A stretch of DNA of 64,000 nt from Candidatus Saccharimonadota bacterium (lineage in GTDB: Bacteria > Patescibacteriota > Saccharimonadia > Saccharimonadales > Saccharimonadaceae), in NCBI GenBank assembly GCA_028286395.1, contig JAQBRS010000003.1, positions 62,001-126,000 of the forward strand, in the 5' to 3' direction. Numbering within the stretch: position 1 is the stretch's first letter; the number at the start of each line of letters is the position of its first letter. Below the pieces are notes generated by a model. That model saw only the letters and a program-made list of their open reading frames with translations. It had not been told where the DNA came from and searched no databases. This document shows, piece by piece, positions 16,116 through 24,242 of this stretch. The translations under genes were made by a program, and so were the position numbers.

Positions 16116-17747
16116 TTATTTTTCGGTTGGTGCGTTTTGAGTGGCCGTAAGTTCCTTAGCCTCCCTGTTTCGTTCAGCCCCAAGTCGCGCAAGCTCTTGA
16201 TTTTCATCTTTATTCACAAATTTGATGACTTCGGCAAGGTTAGGGTGAATTTCAGCAATCTGTCTGTGGAGCTCAATGTAGAAATCACGATATGCTGAGT
16301 GGCCTTGTGGCGTCGTACGAAGCTCGATCGTATGAACAAGTGAACGTAAGTTAGACTTCATACTAAAGCGCATGATGTGACCAAACAGTGTTGCGTACTG
16401 CGCTTGGTCAACATAGCCACGATCGATAAGCATTTCATGCGTGTTTGCGCTTATCTTGAATGCTTTCTCATATTCATCAGTGAGTCCTGCCGCATCAATA
16501 ATATCTGGGCGAACATGTCCAAGTTCGGTGCGAAGATCCTGCCACTTCAAGCCGTCAACCATACGACCTCGTTGAATATCACGCCATCCGCCGTAATCGA
16601 CTTGGCCCTCGTAGACATAGTCGACGAGCTCAAATGCACGACCTGGCTTCACGCGTCGGTTATCACGATTTCCAACATACGTATCGAGTACTCGCTGTTT
16701 GTCCTCGTCAGACATTCCAGCAACAGTTTCACGCACAAATTGATATGACTTATCACTTGAGTCGACAAGAATCTTTGTGATGATATCGTCTTCCGTTCCA
16801 TTAACACTAACGATCTCAACATAAGGACCCTGTTTAGGCTCGACTTCGCTGTCTGGCATGAACTCATCAGCGAGCGCACGTGATGCCTCTCGACTCGCTC
16901 GCTTTTGATCACTGATCAGTCCACCGCGATCCGCTTTATCAATTCGTTCAAAGAAGACTGGCGCAACACCACGCGCTGCGGCTAATGCTTGACGACCAAG
17001 TTTATTAATCTCGGGGAGCGGATGAGCTTCCATGTTAAGAATCATATTGTAAAAAGCTTGCGCACTTCCTTGAACAGCCACTGTCGCACGTGTTGAAGCG
17101 GGCAGAAGTGAACGAATGCTGTCACATGCCTGTGCGTGAACTGCGCGATGCCAGGCGGCAGTTCGCTTTTCTTCAGGCTCATTCGATGTCGCTTCGATAT
17201 GCGCATATATTTTTTTATAAAGATCAGAATAAATGTCGAAGATTTCGTCCATATTCGTTTCGTATTCTGCAAATGTGTCTGGGTCGAATTCCGTCGGAGT
17301 GAAGTAGGCGTAGTGACCTTCGGCATCTTTCGTATCGAATCGAAGATATCGAGTTGATTGTTCAAGGTAGGCAGCAAGGCGACCCCATTCAACTTCTTTT
17401 GTCGCAATATTGCTAATACCCTCAAATACCATTTGCATCGGATACAGCTGCATGACTGAGTCATCACCAAATTCAGTGACGACACGGTGGAGGAGGTCAC
17501 TTTCTCGGTTCTCTTTGTCAATAAACTCACTCGCAAGAATAGTGACTAGTTGGTTGCCGTTACGTGAAAGGCGTGCCATTGCCGCAGCGACAGCAAGTGT
17601 GTCGGACTCTGGAGTAAATGCAAATACATTACTATCCAGATCAGTGACCCACGGTTCGATAGCATCACGCCCGGCTTCCGTTAAGGCTAGAACACCCTCC
17701 GGACTCTTCGTCACATACGCTTCTTTGTCTTCTAGGACTGTAGACAC
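16116..17747 (-). CDS. thyX: Long, tandem-domain flavin-dependent thymidylate synthase
   Basis: A 543-residue protein made of two ThyX-like halves; classical ThyX is about 220-250 residues and works as a tetramer making dTMP from dUMP. Half one (about 85-270) has WGRLAAYLEQSTRY where RHRxxSxxxxSxRY is expected: only the third Arg and SxRY survive. Half two (about 305-510) has WRDIQRGRM (His replaced by Gly) and NLRSLVHTIELRTTPQGHS, matching the ThyX substrate-binding segment. Start is GTG 17747 with a strong GGAGGTG site. The gene is divergent from dcd-tmk, which supports a role in dTTP synthesis. Confidence 0.8.
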   Translation of the reverse strand: MSTVLEDKEAYVTKSPEGVLALTEAGRDAIEPWVTDLDSNVFAFTPESDTLAVAAAMARLSRNGNQLVTILASEFIDKENRESDLLHRVVTEFGDDSVMQLYPMQMVFEGISNIATKEVEWGRLAAYLEQSTRYLRFDTKDAEGHYAYFTPTEFDPDTFAEYETNMDEIFDIYSDLYKKIYAHIEATSNEPEEKRTAAWHRAVHAQACDSIRSLLPASTRATVAVQGSAQAFYNMILNMEAHPLPEINKLGRQALAAARGVAPVFFERIDKADRGGLISDQKRASREASRALADEFMPDSEVEPKQGPYVEIVSVNGTEDDIITKILVDSSDKSYQFVRETVAGMSDEDKQRVLDTYVGNRDNRRVKPGRAFELVDYVYEGQVDYGGWRDIQRGRMVDGLKWQDLRTELGHVRPDIIDAAGLTDEYEKAFKISANTHEMLIDRGYVDQAQYATLFGHIMRFSMKSNLRSLVHTIELRTTPQGHSAYRDFYIELHRQIAEIHPNLAEVIKFVNKDENQELARLGAERNREAKELTATQNAPTEK

Positions 17748-17898
17748 GATACACCTCCATATTCCCCAATATTTTTGCGCAACTACCCAATTAATTTTAG
17801 TGTAGCATCAGCATAAGCTCGCATGCAACGAAAGTTTGATGTGATATAAACATACGGTATACTGAAAGAAATTTGGGAAGATTGAAAAGGGGAGTGTT

Positions 17899-18567
17899 AT
17901 GAGTGTCTATAGCAATATAGAAATCGAAGATGCAATTAAGGATGGTCATATTATTTTCCATCCTTACAAACCGGAACATATTAATGGAAGTAGTGTTGAT
18001 GTGACACTTGGCGAATGGTTTTATCGAACTGATCGCAAGAGTCCTGAAACTGTCTACAACCCTTTCGACAAAATAGAAGTTGATCGTTATTTCGGTGAAC
18101 CACAAAAAGCCATTACTCACTCTGAATGGTGTAAGCAAACAGGCAATAAGCCTCTCGCCAACATTCCTATTGATCATCCTGTTATCGTCCTTGAACCCGG
18201 TGAACGTATCCTGGCGCATACCAAAGAGTTCATTGGCATTCTTCCTCCAGGAACGACCAGCATGCAATCACGCAGTACGTGGGGCCGAAACGGCGTTGCT
18301 GTCTGTTTTGATGCTGGTTGGGGCGATCCTGGCTACGTAAACCGTTGGACACTCGAAATCTATAACTTGAACCAGCGTCACAGTATTGTCCTCCCCGTAG
18401 GTGAGCGAATTGCGCAAATCGTCTTTATGCACACAGGCGAAGTTCGTGGCAGCTACGAAAACCTCAGTGGTAAATACGCAGCAGGAACGGACGTCACGGA
18501 ACTTGAAAAAGCCTGGACTCCGCAACAAATGCTTCCGCGCGCGTATAAAGACCAGCGAGCTGCCTAG
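17899..18567 (+). CDS. dcd: dCTP deaminase family protein
   Basis: A 222-residue trimeric dUTPase-fold protein of the Dcd family, converting dCTP to dUTP (or to dUMP in bifunctional members). Conserved parts: GSSVDVTLGEWF, the SRSTWGRNGV loop, DAGWGDPGYVNRWTLEIYN with the catalytic Glu in LEIYN, and LPVGERIAQIVF. It has GGGGAG before ATG 17899 and a GGTATACT box near 17856. tmk overlaps its stop by one base, so the products feed the thymidylate pathway in order. Confidence 0.88.
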   Translation: MSVYSNIEIEDAIKDGHIIFHPYKPEHINGSSVDVTLGEWFYRTDRKSPETVYNPFDKIEVDRYFGEPQKAITHSEWCKQTGNKPLANIPIDHPVIVLEPGERILAHTKEFIGILPPGTTSMQSRSTWGRNGVAVCFDAGWGDPGYVNRWTLEIYNLNQRHSIVLPVGERIAQIVFMHTGEVRGSYENLSGKYAAGTDVTELEKAWTPQQMLPRAYKDQRAA

Positions 18568-19253
18568 TGGGATTTTTTCTTGCAATCGAAGGTGGTGATG
18601 GATCTGGTAAGGGAACACAAACTAAAATCCTCACGGCGTATCTAAAAAGTATCGGTAAAAAAGTGCACACCGTTGCCTTTCCGCGACACGGCGAATTCTC
18701 GTCATACTATGCAGATCAGTACCTTAATGGCGTATACGGTGGCGTTAATGACGTTCATGCAGACCTCGCCAGTCTTCCGTATGCCTTTGATCGTTTTGCC
18801 GCCAGCAAAGAAATCCGTGATGTTATTAACAACCCGAATGGCTTCGTCATTGCCGATCGTTATGTCGCTTCGAACCTGGCACACCAAGGAACGAAGTTTA
18901 GTGATAAAAAAGAGCGCATCGCTTATTACGAACGTATGATGAAAACAGAGTACGAAGTACTGGGCATTCCCGTGCCAGATGTTAATATTATCCTGCTCGT
19001 ACCATCAGAGATTTCACAGAAGAATATCGATAAAAAAGAAGATCGCGCCTACACGACCTTGAAGCGTGATATTCACGAAGCGGACGCCAATCACCTTGAT
19101 AAGGCAAAGGCAAATTACGAAGAACTGTCACGGCTGTATCCAGACAAGTTCAAGGCAATCGATTGCATGAATAAAAATGGTGAAATGCGCTCAATCGAGG
19201 ATATTCAAGACGAGATACGTGCATTGCTCGATACGTTCACCGACACAACATAG
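18567..19253 (+). CDS. tmk: Thymidylate kinase
   Basis: A 228-residue P-loop kinase phosphorylating dTMP to dTDP. Walker A is EGGDGSGKGTQ at about 8-18, the dTMP-binding FPRHGEFSS follows, and the DRY motif is IADRYVASN near residue 98. Start is GTG 18567 sharing a base with the dcd stop (TAGTG). The long insert around NGVYGGVNDVHADLASLP is typical of some tmk subfamilies. The next gene ends back to back on the other strand. Confidence 0.92.
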   Translation: MGFFLAIEGGDGSGKGTQTKILTAYLKSIGKKVHTVAFPRHGEFSSYYADQYLNGVYGGVNDVHADLASLPYAFDRFAASKEIRDVINNPNGFVIADRYVASNLAHQGTKFSDKKERIAYYERMMKTEYEVLGIPVPDVNIILLVPSEISQKNIDKKEDRAYTTLKRDIHEADANHLDKAKANYEELSRLYPDKFKAIDCMNKNGEMRSIEDIQDEIRALLDTFTDTT

Positions 19254-20342
19254 TTACTTGTCGTCATCCGAAAATTTAACCGACTTATACACATCGTGCT
19301 GATACGCCTTTACGATCCGGTCTAGTCTTTCCTGGACCTCATTTGCTCGACCCTCATCAACCGGATGAGCAAAAAATTCTTGCTCAGTCTCTGGCTTAGG
19401 TGATTGTCTGAGTGATTCTTCAACAAGTTTTGTGGTATTTCGATCAAATACGTACGTCGTGGTGGCAATCGGAATTGCTTCCGTAAATTCATTCGAATCA
19501 AGGAATATCGAAATGGTGTCATTGAACTCTTCAAGTAGTTTTTGCTGCTCTTCTTTACCTTTACTTGCAATTGCAACGAACTTATCAATTCTTTGGTCAC
19601 CATAGATGTCTCTCAGCTCGCTCATATCGTCGATACGCATGATAAATGAAGACCGCTCGCGTACAATACTTCCGTCTCCACCATGACCATCAGGTAAAGT
19701 ACCGACGTCTTTTTTACGCGTCATCAATATAGCGACAGGCCTACCGGATTCATCACGCAGCACTTCTTTCATTCCGTAGCGAGGCTTAGGGTACTCATCA
19801 TAGGTTCCGCCAAAAATCTCAACTGCCTTCTTTACGGATTGGCGCATAACCGGAAGTTGCGCTTTAATCCCCTCGCCGTATGGGTGGGTGAGGCAGGCAA
19901 CTTCAAGACTTCTAATACCAAGTTGATCGCGGATGAGCATTAACTCAGCCGGCGAGGCTTTCCCAAAACGACCAAGATCAATCATCCGGTGGAGGCGTGG
20001 GTCAGCTTCTAGCAAATCTTTATGCATAAGACGAGTCGTAAAGTTCTCGTCGTTTGCTGCAAGGCGAGCCCAAAATCGATTATTAAATGTTTCTTGGACA
20101 TAGTTCGCAACAAGAATAGGGATATTGTCAGGAATGTGCTGAACGAGTGTCTGGCGGTTACTCAGAACCTCTTCTTGATTTGCAAGTGAGACAAGCTTGT
20201 CGAAAGGAGTTGCGCCATAGGTTGTTTCTTCTCCACGAGGTGCAGCTTCAACCGAAGAGACTAACTCATCCGATAGTTGAAATGCTGGGGTGTAGAGTGA
20301 TTCTGGACGCGAATCATCAATTTCCTTTTTCTCGATGTCCAT
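19254..20342 (-). CDS. 362-residue protein of unknown function
   Basis: A soluble protein without a domain I recognise. Features are an acidic N-terminus, a middle segment with LHRMIDLGRFGKASPAELML, a KPRYGMKEVLRDESGRPVAI strand pair, and a charged C-terminal helix. The frame could start at 20351, but that ATG lies directly on the -10 box; ATG 20342 lies 9 nt after TGGTATAAT on the minus strand, matching the leaderless pattern. It converges with tmk, with the stops adjacent. Confidence 0.65.
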   Translation of the reverse strand: MDIEKKEIDDSRPESLYTPAFQLSDELVSSVEAAPRGEETTYGATPFDKLVSLANQEEVLSNRQTLVQHIPDNIPILVANYVQETFNNRFWARLAANDENFTTRLMHKDLLEADPRLHRMIDLGRFGKASPAELMLIRDQLGIRSLEVACLTHPYGEGIKAQLPVMRQSVKKAVEIFGGTYDEYPKPRYGMKEVLRDESGRPVAILMTRKKDVGTLPDGHGGDGSIVRERSSFIMRIDDMSELRDIYGDQRIDKFVAIASKGKEEQQKLLEEFNDTISIFLDSNEFTEAIPIATTTYVFDRNTTKLVEESLRQSPKPETEQEFFAHPVDEGRANEVQERLDRIVKAYQHDVYKSVKFSDDDK

Positions 20343-20381
20343 ATTTGGCATATTATACCACGAATTGAGTCCCGGGTCTAC

Positions 20382-20390
20382 TTATCCACA
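20382..20390 (+). other. Single DnaA-box-like sequence
   Basis: TTATCCACA, a perfect consensus DnaA box, lies upstream of the 19254-20342 gene. Only one copy is seen, so it is not an origin by itself. Confidence 0.35.
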
Positions 20391-20398
20391 GAGGTGAA

Positions 20399-20483
20399 GA
20401 GAGCCTCGACCGAAAATGGCCAAGGCTCTTAGTTGAGGATGAGAAATGTGAGTGTGCGGGGTGTCGTCATTGACACCCCGCAC
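20399..20483 (-). terminator. Two hairpins downstream of the minus-strand gene
   Basis: GTGCGGGGTGTC 20454-20465 pairs perfectly with GACACCCCGCAC 20472-20483 (12 bp, 6-nt loop). A second stem uses AGAGCC/GGCTCT between about 20399 and 20430. They follow the 20523-20822 gene in its transcription direction and probably end its message, though T tracts are weak. Confidence 0.55.
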
Positions 20484-20522
20484 GCCCAGTCTGGGGGGTT
20501 CCTGACTCCCTGGGTGTAGCTA

Positions 20523-20822
20523 CTACTTCATCAAAAGGGCGGTGACCCGGTTCTTATCGAACTTGATCGAACCTTCCAGCTGGAAAAGTGCAGCCCTCAG
20601 CTCGTCGTAGAACTGCCCATAAGACAGTCCCAGACTGCGACCGAGGTTGCCAATGTTGATGGTGTAGTCGGCCATGCTCTCGTACTTTTTGCCGAGGGCG
20701 TAGTCCAGCGCAATCTCCTTGATGCGATGGGCCATCTTCTCGGTGATCACGACATCCGGACGAATCTTGACCTCGGCGGTCATGACTGTCATCGCGGGTG
20801 CTTTATCGATAGTAGTGCTCAC
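20523..20822 (-). CDS. 99-residue protein of unknown function, GC-rich class
   Basis: A small soluble, probably helical protein (MAHRIKEIALDYALGKKYES, then NIGNLGRSLGLSYGQFYDEL). Codon use is richer in C/G third positions than its neighbours, like six other genes in this window. GTG 20822 has an AGGAG site 4 nt upstream and a TATAGT box further up. Paired GC-rich hairpins follow the stop. No family recognised; the LGLSYGQFYDELRAAL part could be a helix-turn-helix, but this is a guess. Confidence 0.6.
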   Translation of the reverse strand: MSTTIDKAPAMTVMTAEVKIRPDVVITEKMAHRIKEIALDYALGKKYESMADYTINIGNLGRSLGLSYGQFYDELRAALFQLEGSIKFDKNRVTALLMK

Positions 20823-20963
20823 GTTTCTCCTCTACTCAGAGTCCATTCGTGTGAAAGGACAAGAACTATAATAACCTACTACGACATATTTTTCAAGACA
20901 CGCCAATAGTAGCGGGTAGCAACGTGCATGACACGCTACACCTAGTCCACCTCTTTAGAAACG

Positions 20964-20992
20964 TTGACTTATTTACCTACGACCTGTACAAT
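20964..20992 (+). promoter_or_regulatory. Promoter of rplJL
   Basis: TTGACT 20964-20969 and TACAAT 20987-20992 with an exact 17-nt spacer. Transcription would begin near 20999, just before the L10 leader motif. Confidence 0.7.
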
Positions 20993-20999
20993 GCGAGGT

Positions 21000-21130
21000 A
21001 AGACAACCAAAGACAGTGGCCGTGGACGTGCGAGTAATCAATCTGAAACTTAATTTGCTACCGAGGAATTGTAAATAAACATACATTTCATGAGTCTTTG
21101 GCAGTGCGAGGTCCAAAGACTTTTTGTTTT
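21000..21130 (+). promoter_or_regulatory. L10 leader with transcription attenuator
   Basis: The leader carries CCAAAGACAGTGG (from 21007) and CTACCGAGG (21058-21066), the paired conserved elements of bacterial L10(L12)4-binding leaders. Downstream, AGTCTTTGG 21093-21101 pairs with CCAAAGACT 21113-21121 and is followed by TTTT, forming an intrinsic terminator. The CCAAAGAC inside the leader is identical to the 3' arm of the terminator, so it could pair with GTCTTTGG as antiterminator. L10 binding would free the terminator and shut off rplJL. Confidence 0.75.
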
Positions 21131-21223
21131 CTCCTCCATATGCTGCCTGTCTAGATTTGATTAACAATTTGGCCGAATAAATCAATGTTAAATTCCTGAT
21201 TAAATCAGGGGGGATTTAAATTT

Positions 21224-21748
21224 ATGGCGATTTCACGCGATAAAAAGAACACATTGGTTGCTGATATGAGCGAACTACTTACAGCGTCTAAGACAACCGT
21301 ATTTGCAAAATACGATGGTCTTACCGTTGCCGACGTCCAGAAACTCCGAGCTCAAGCTCGTGAAGCTGGCGTCGTGATCAAGGTGATTAAAAACCGCCTT
21401 GTTCGTGTAGCGCTCTCAGATGTTGATACGTACAAGAATACTGACACCTCAACTCTTACCGGACAACTTCTGTACGCTGTTAGCGCAGAAGACGAAGTTG
21501 CACCAGCGAAGATACTGAATGCGTTTGCAAAAACAAATCCAGCTCTCGTTATTGCCGGCGGGTTTTCAGGTGAAGGGCTTCTTCTCAGCGCTGATGAAGT
21601 GAACGCACTCGCAAGTCTTCCTAGTAAGTCACAACTTATTGGCGAAGTTATCGCAATGCTTCTTTCACCAGTTAATGACATCACAAACGCATTGTCGGGT
21701 AACCTACACGCGCTACTTGATGGCGTTGAAGCTAAAGCAACCAGTTAA
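21224..21748 (+). CDS. rplJ: Ribosomal protein uL10
   Basis: A 174-residue L10: N-terminal rRNA-binding domain (FAKYDGLTVADVQKLRAQAR, VVIKVIKNRLVRVAL) and a C-terminal helix that carries L7/L12 dimers. An AGGGGGG ribosome site sits beside a small hairpin (CCTGA/TCAGG). It lies about 225 nt downstream of its promoter, behind the L10 leader and attenuator. rplL follows after 45 nt. Confidence 0.95.
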   Translation: MAISRDKKNTLVADMSELLTASKTTVFAKYDGLTVADVQKLRAQAREAGVVIKVIKNRLVRVALSDVDTYKNTDTSTLTGQLLYAVSAEDEVAPAKILNAFAKTNPALVIAGGFSGEGLLLSADEVNALASLPSKSQLIGEVIAMLLSPVNDITNALSGNLHALLDGVEAKATS

Positions 21749-21793
21749 TTTTTACACTATATAATTTTTGAATAATACAAAGGAGTCATTACA

Positions 21794-22168
21794 ATGGCTG
21801 ATCTAAAGAAATTTGCAGAAACCCTCGTTGGTTTAACTGTACTTGAAGTAAACGAACTCAAGACTATCTTGAAAGACGAATATGGCATCGAGCCAGCTGC
21901 GGCTGCCGTTGCTGTTGCTGGTCCTGCTGCAGAAGCAGCTCCAGCTGAAGACGCAAAGAGCGACTTCAACATCATCCTTAAGGATGCTGGTGCACAAAAA
22001 GTTGCTGTTATTAAGGCCGTAAAAGACATTACTGGTCTTGGTCTTGGTGAAGCGAAAGCTTTGGTTGACGGTGTTCCATCAACAATCAAAGAAAAAGCTC
22101 CAAAAGAAGAAGCTGAAGCTGCTAAAAAGCAACTTGAAGAAGCTGGCGCAACCGTCGAGCTTAGCTAA
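21794..22168 (+). CDS. rplL: Ribosomal protein bL12
   Basis: A 124-residue L7/L12: N-terminal dimerisation domain ([20 protein letters not shown]), an Ala-rich hinge (about 36-52), and a C-terminal factor-binding domain ([30 protein letters not shown]). AAAGGAG ribosome site. It ends with a clear terminator 45 nt downstream. Confidence 0.97.
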   Translation: MADLKKFAETLVGLTVLEVNELKTILKDEYGIEPAAAAVAVAGPAAEAAPAEDAKSDFNIILKDAGAQKVAVIKAVKDITGLGLGEAKALVDGVPSTIKEKAPKEEAEAAKKQLEEAGATVELS

Positions 22169-22212
22169 TCAACATTCGGCCATTTTGAAAATCGTAATAA
22201 GAAAATCCTTTT

Positions 22213-22243
22213 ATACCGTCCTCATGTAGGGCGGTATTTTTGT
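22213..22243 (+). terminator. Terminator of rplJL
   Basis: ATACCGTCC 22213-22221 pairs with GGGCGGTAT 22229-22237, followed by TTTTTGTTG. Confidence 0.85.
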
Positions 22244-22321
22244 TGTCTTTTCTTATCTGCAAAATATACAACAATTCCGCAGCCACCCCAGAAAATTATG
22301 TGGAAAAGAATAATTCATTCC

Positions 22322-22350
22322 TTGATAGATCAAGATTTTTATACTATAAT
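22322..22350 (+). promoter_or_regulatory. Promoter of the 22402 gene
   Basis: TTGATA 22322-22327 and TATAAT 22345-22350 with a 17-nt spacer. The leader of about 45 nt ends in a GTAAGG ribosome site, unlike the leaderless genes elsewhere in the window. Confidence 0.65.
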
Positions 22351-22401
22351 ATGCGTATTGTTTTAGCTCTATCGAAACCCGACAGAAAGTAAGGCACGAA
22401 C

Positions 22402-23337
22402 ATGAAGATACTGGGATTTACCATCACCATGGAACAACTTCCATACGTGATCATCATCGCAATCGTGGCACTCGCCGTCATCACACTGGCGATCGTACTG
22501 CCTGTACGATCGTTCAGGAAACACGGGAAGATCACCAAAGATGCCATGAAAGAACGAACGCGGATACATCACGCTCAGGAAGCAATCGACAGCCAAGTCA
22601 CCCAATGGATTCGACCGATCCTTCGAGCTGCGATGACACCAGAAGATGACCTAAAGGTCGTCGGTTACGGTCCGCCACCCGCACACTACGAACAAGCAGC
22701 CAACCGACTCGGAGTCCAAGATGCTCTCGAGCGCCAGAGTGCGGCACAGGCACGAATCGACGCGCTCGCGGTACATTACGCAGCCGCCGACGCGCTGTTC
22801 GCCGAACTGCGAACGCAGTCCGACGACGTCCAAGGGTTGTACGACACGATCCAACAGGCACTCGATGATCACGCCAGCTACATCACTCAAGAGGACCTCG
22901 ATTGGGCAGAGGATCGTCTCGATGACCTGATAGGTCAGCGCTGCACGACGCTACTCGAAGAAGCTCGCCAAGGAAACAAGGAGAGTTTCGACGAGTTGCT
23001 GGAACTCGACCATGATGGTTGTTGGCTGACCGACGACGAAGAACACCCTTCCGACTGGGAGGATCTCGTCGCCAAGTTCATCCCCAACCCGAAGGTCAAG
23101 GACTTCGGTCGACGCACCGATCCAAAGCCGGGCGAACTCCGCTTGCTTGCCGACAAGGCGATCAGGTACGGGCTGTACACGGAAGCCAAGGTCGTTCTGG
23201 CCTACTGCAACCGTCGAAAGCAACCCGAGTTCTACGACGAGGTTGGCATGAGTTTCGCAACGCAACTTGCGCGACTCATCGGGAGTAAGGACCAGGCGAA
23301 ATCCACCCAGATCACCACCTCCAGCGTCGCTGGATAG
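22402..23337 (+). CDS. Membrane-anchored cytoplasmic protein of unknown function, GC-rich class
   Basis: A 311-residue protein with one membrane helix near the N-terminus (about 14-34) followed by a basic stretch, so the long remainder is probably cytoplasmic. Residues 60-210 are helical and rich in Ala, Asp, Gln and Leu; a Trp/Asp/Glu-rich part (DHDGCWLTDDEEHPSDWEDL) follows. No domain recognised. Codon choice is markedly GC-rich compared with the flanking rplL and tdk genes. It has its own promoter and a UUCG-loop terminator. Confidence 0.65.
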   Translation: MKILGFTITMEQLPYVIIIAIVALAVITLAIVLPVRSFRKHGKITKDAMKERTRIHHAQEAIDSQVTQWIRPILRAAMTPEDDLKVVGYGPPPAHYEQAANRLGVQDALERQSAAQARIDALAVHYAAADALFAELRTQSDDVQGLYDTIQQALDDHASYITQEDLDWAEDRLDDLIGQRCTTLLEEARQGNKESFDELLELDHDGCWLTDDEEHPSDWEDLVAKFIPNPKVKDFGRRTDPKPGELRLLADKAIRYGLYTEAKVVLAYCNRRKQPEFYDEVGMSFATQLARLIGSKDQAKSTQITTSSVAG

Positions 23338-23363
23338 GCCTGCCCCCTAAGGTTGAAGCCACG

Positions 23364-23404
23364 CAAGATTCGTCTTGTACGCTCCCTTCGGGGAGCGGGC
23401 TTTA
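23364..23404 (+). terminator. Terminator with UUCG tetraloops
   Basis: Two consecutive hairpins have TTCG loops: CAAGA-TTCG-TCTTG, and CGCTCCC-TTCG-GGGAGCG at 23380-23397, followed by GGCTTT. They end the 22402-23337 transcript. Confidence 0.75.
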
Positions 23405-23438
23405 ACTTTTTATATAAATAAAACTTTCCAAAATAAAA

Positions 23439-23483
23439 GTGCCCCGCCTCCACCTGCAGAACTGCAGAGGGGACGGGGAACAC
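23439..23483 (-). terminator. Terminator of the 23499 gene
   Basis: On the minus strand, GTTCCCCGTCCCC and CTGCAG pair with CTGCAG and GGAGGCGGGGCAC, with one bulged region, followed by TTTTATTTT. A strong GC-rich intrinsic terminator. Confidence 0.75.
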
Positions 23484-23498
23484 TTTCACTAGAGATGA

Positions 23499-23999
23499 TC
23501 AGTGGAACGTTGGTCCCACTTTTGCGACTTCAACCACTTCCGGCTGACGACGGTTGATTCTCACCGAAACAACCATGATCAACAGGATGATGGCGATGCC
23601 ACCAGCACTGATAGCACAGATTAGGGACACGAATGCCCGAACCTGTGCATCGCGCAGCTGGTTGTCCCAGATCTTCAGCTGGTGAACACTCACCTGCACG
23701 ACATCGTCAGAACCAGGGGGCGCTACGGCCTCCGGGTCAGGAACGTTCGTGCAGGGATTGCTCACTTCGCATCCGTTCAGGTTCAGCGGAACCGTTCCTT
23801 GCGGGGGAGCCACATCTTGCGATGGGTCCTTCGGAGTCAGCGTCCGAACAGGGCCGGGCGAAGCTGTGCATGTAGCAGGGCTACATCCGACAGGGGCTGC
23901 ACCACCAGTTGCCGCCGAAGCGGAAACAGATGGAACAACGGCGAAGAACACGATTGCAAACATAGCAATCAGCAGTGCTTTAATGATGTTGCGGCGCAT
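23499..23999 (-). CDS. Exported single-span membrane protein of unknown function, GC-rich class
   Basis: A 166-residue protein. It starts MRRNIIKALLIAMFAIVFFA, a signal peptide probably cut after VSASA. A Pro/Cys/Thr-rich ectodomain follows with two cysteine pairs (VGCSPATCT, GCEVSNPCT), then a membrane helix (about 130-150) and a basic tail. I chose ATG 23999, 33 nt inside the longest frame, because GAGAGGA lies 6-8 nt upstream and the signal peptide begins there. The paired cysteines suggest disulfides on the cell surface. Confidence 0.68.
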   Translation of the reverse strand: MRRNIIKALLIAMFAIVFFAVVPSVSASAATGGAAPVGCSPATCTASPGPVRTLTPKDPSQDVAPPQGTVPLNLNGCEVSNPCTNVPDPEAVAPPGSDDVVQVSVHQLKIWDNQLRDAQVRAFVSLICAISAGGIAIILLIMVVSVRINRRQPEVVEVAKVGPTFH

Positions 24000-24120
24000 T
24001 TCTGCGTCCTCTCTAATAGTGAAAGTGTGCAAAGCCGGAGATTGTGGTCGCCGGTTTGTTTGTTACCAAAACCCTCGGCAATCACACTTTCAATCGACTT
24101 GTGCATGCATTATAGCATAA
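24000..24120 (-). promoter_or_regulatory. Promoter and structured 5' UTR of the 23499 gene
   Basis: TGCTATAAT on the minus strand (about 24119-24110) starts a leader of about 100 nt. In it, GAAAGTGTG near the 5' end can pair with CACACTTTC near the ribosome site, enclosing a CCGG/CCGG hairpin. The long-range stem would lie just upstream of the Shine-Dalgarno sequence. Confidence 0.45.
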
Positions 24121-24145
24121 ACATAATGAAATGTCAATATACCAT

Positions 24146-24193
24146 GTTGTCAACCAGATAAACATTGACAACTTGACGGCATCTTGATATAAG
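24146..24193 (+). promoter_or_regulatory. Promoter with overlapping inverted-repeat operator
   Basis: TTGACA 24165-24170 and TATAAG 24188-24193 have a 17-nt spacer. GTTGTCAA 24146-24153 and TTGACAAC 24165-24172 form a perfect inverted repeat (8-bp arms, 11 nt apart) whose right arm covers the -35 box, a typical repressor position. Confidence 0.5.
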
Positions 24194-24242
24194 TGAGTTA
24201 TACCATTTCAAAAACACACAGATAAAGGAATTGCGAGTACCC

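Noticed and set aside
20382-20390. Replication origin suggested by a perfect DnaA box
   Set aside because: Only one box was seen, with no AT-rich unwinding element and no dnaA or dnaN nearby.
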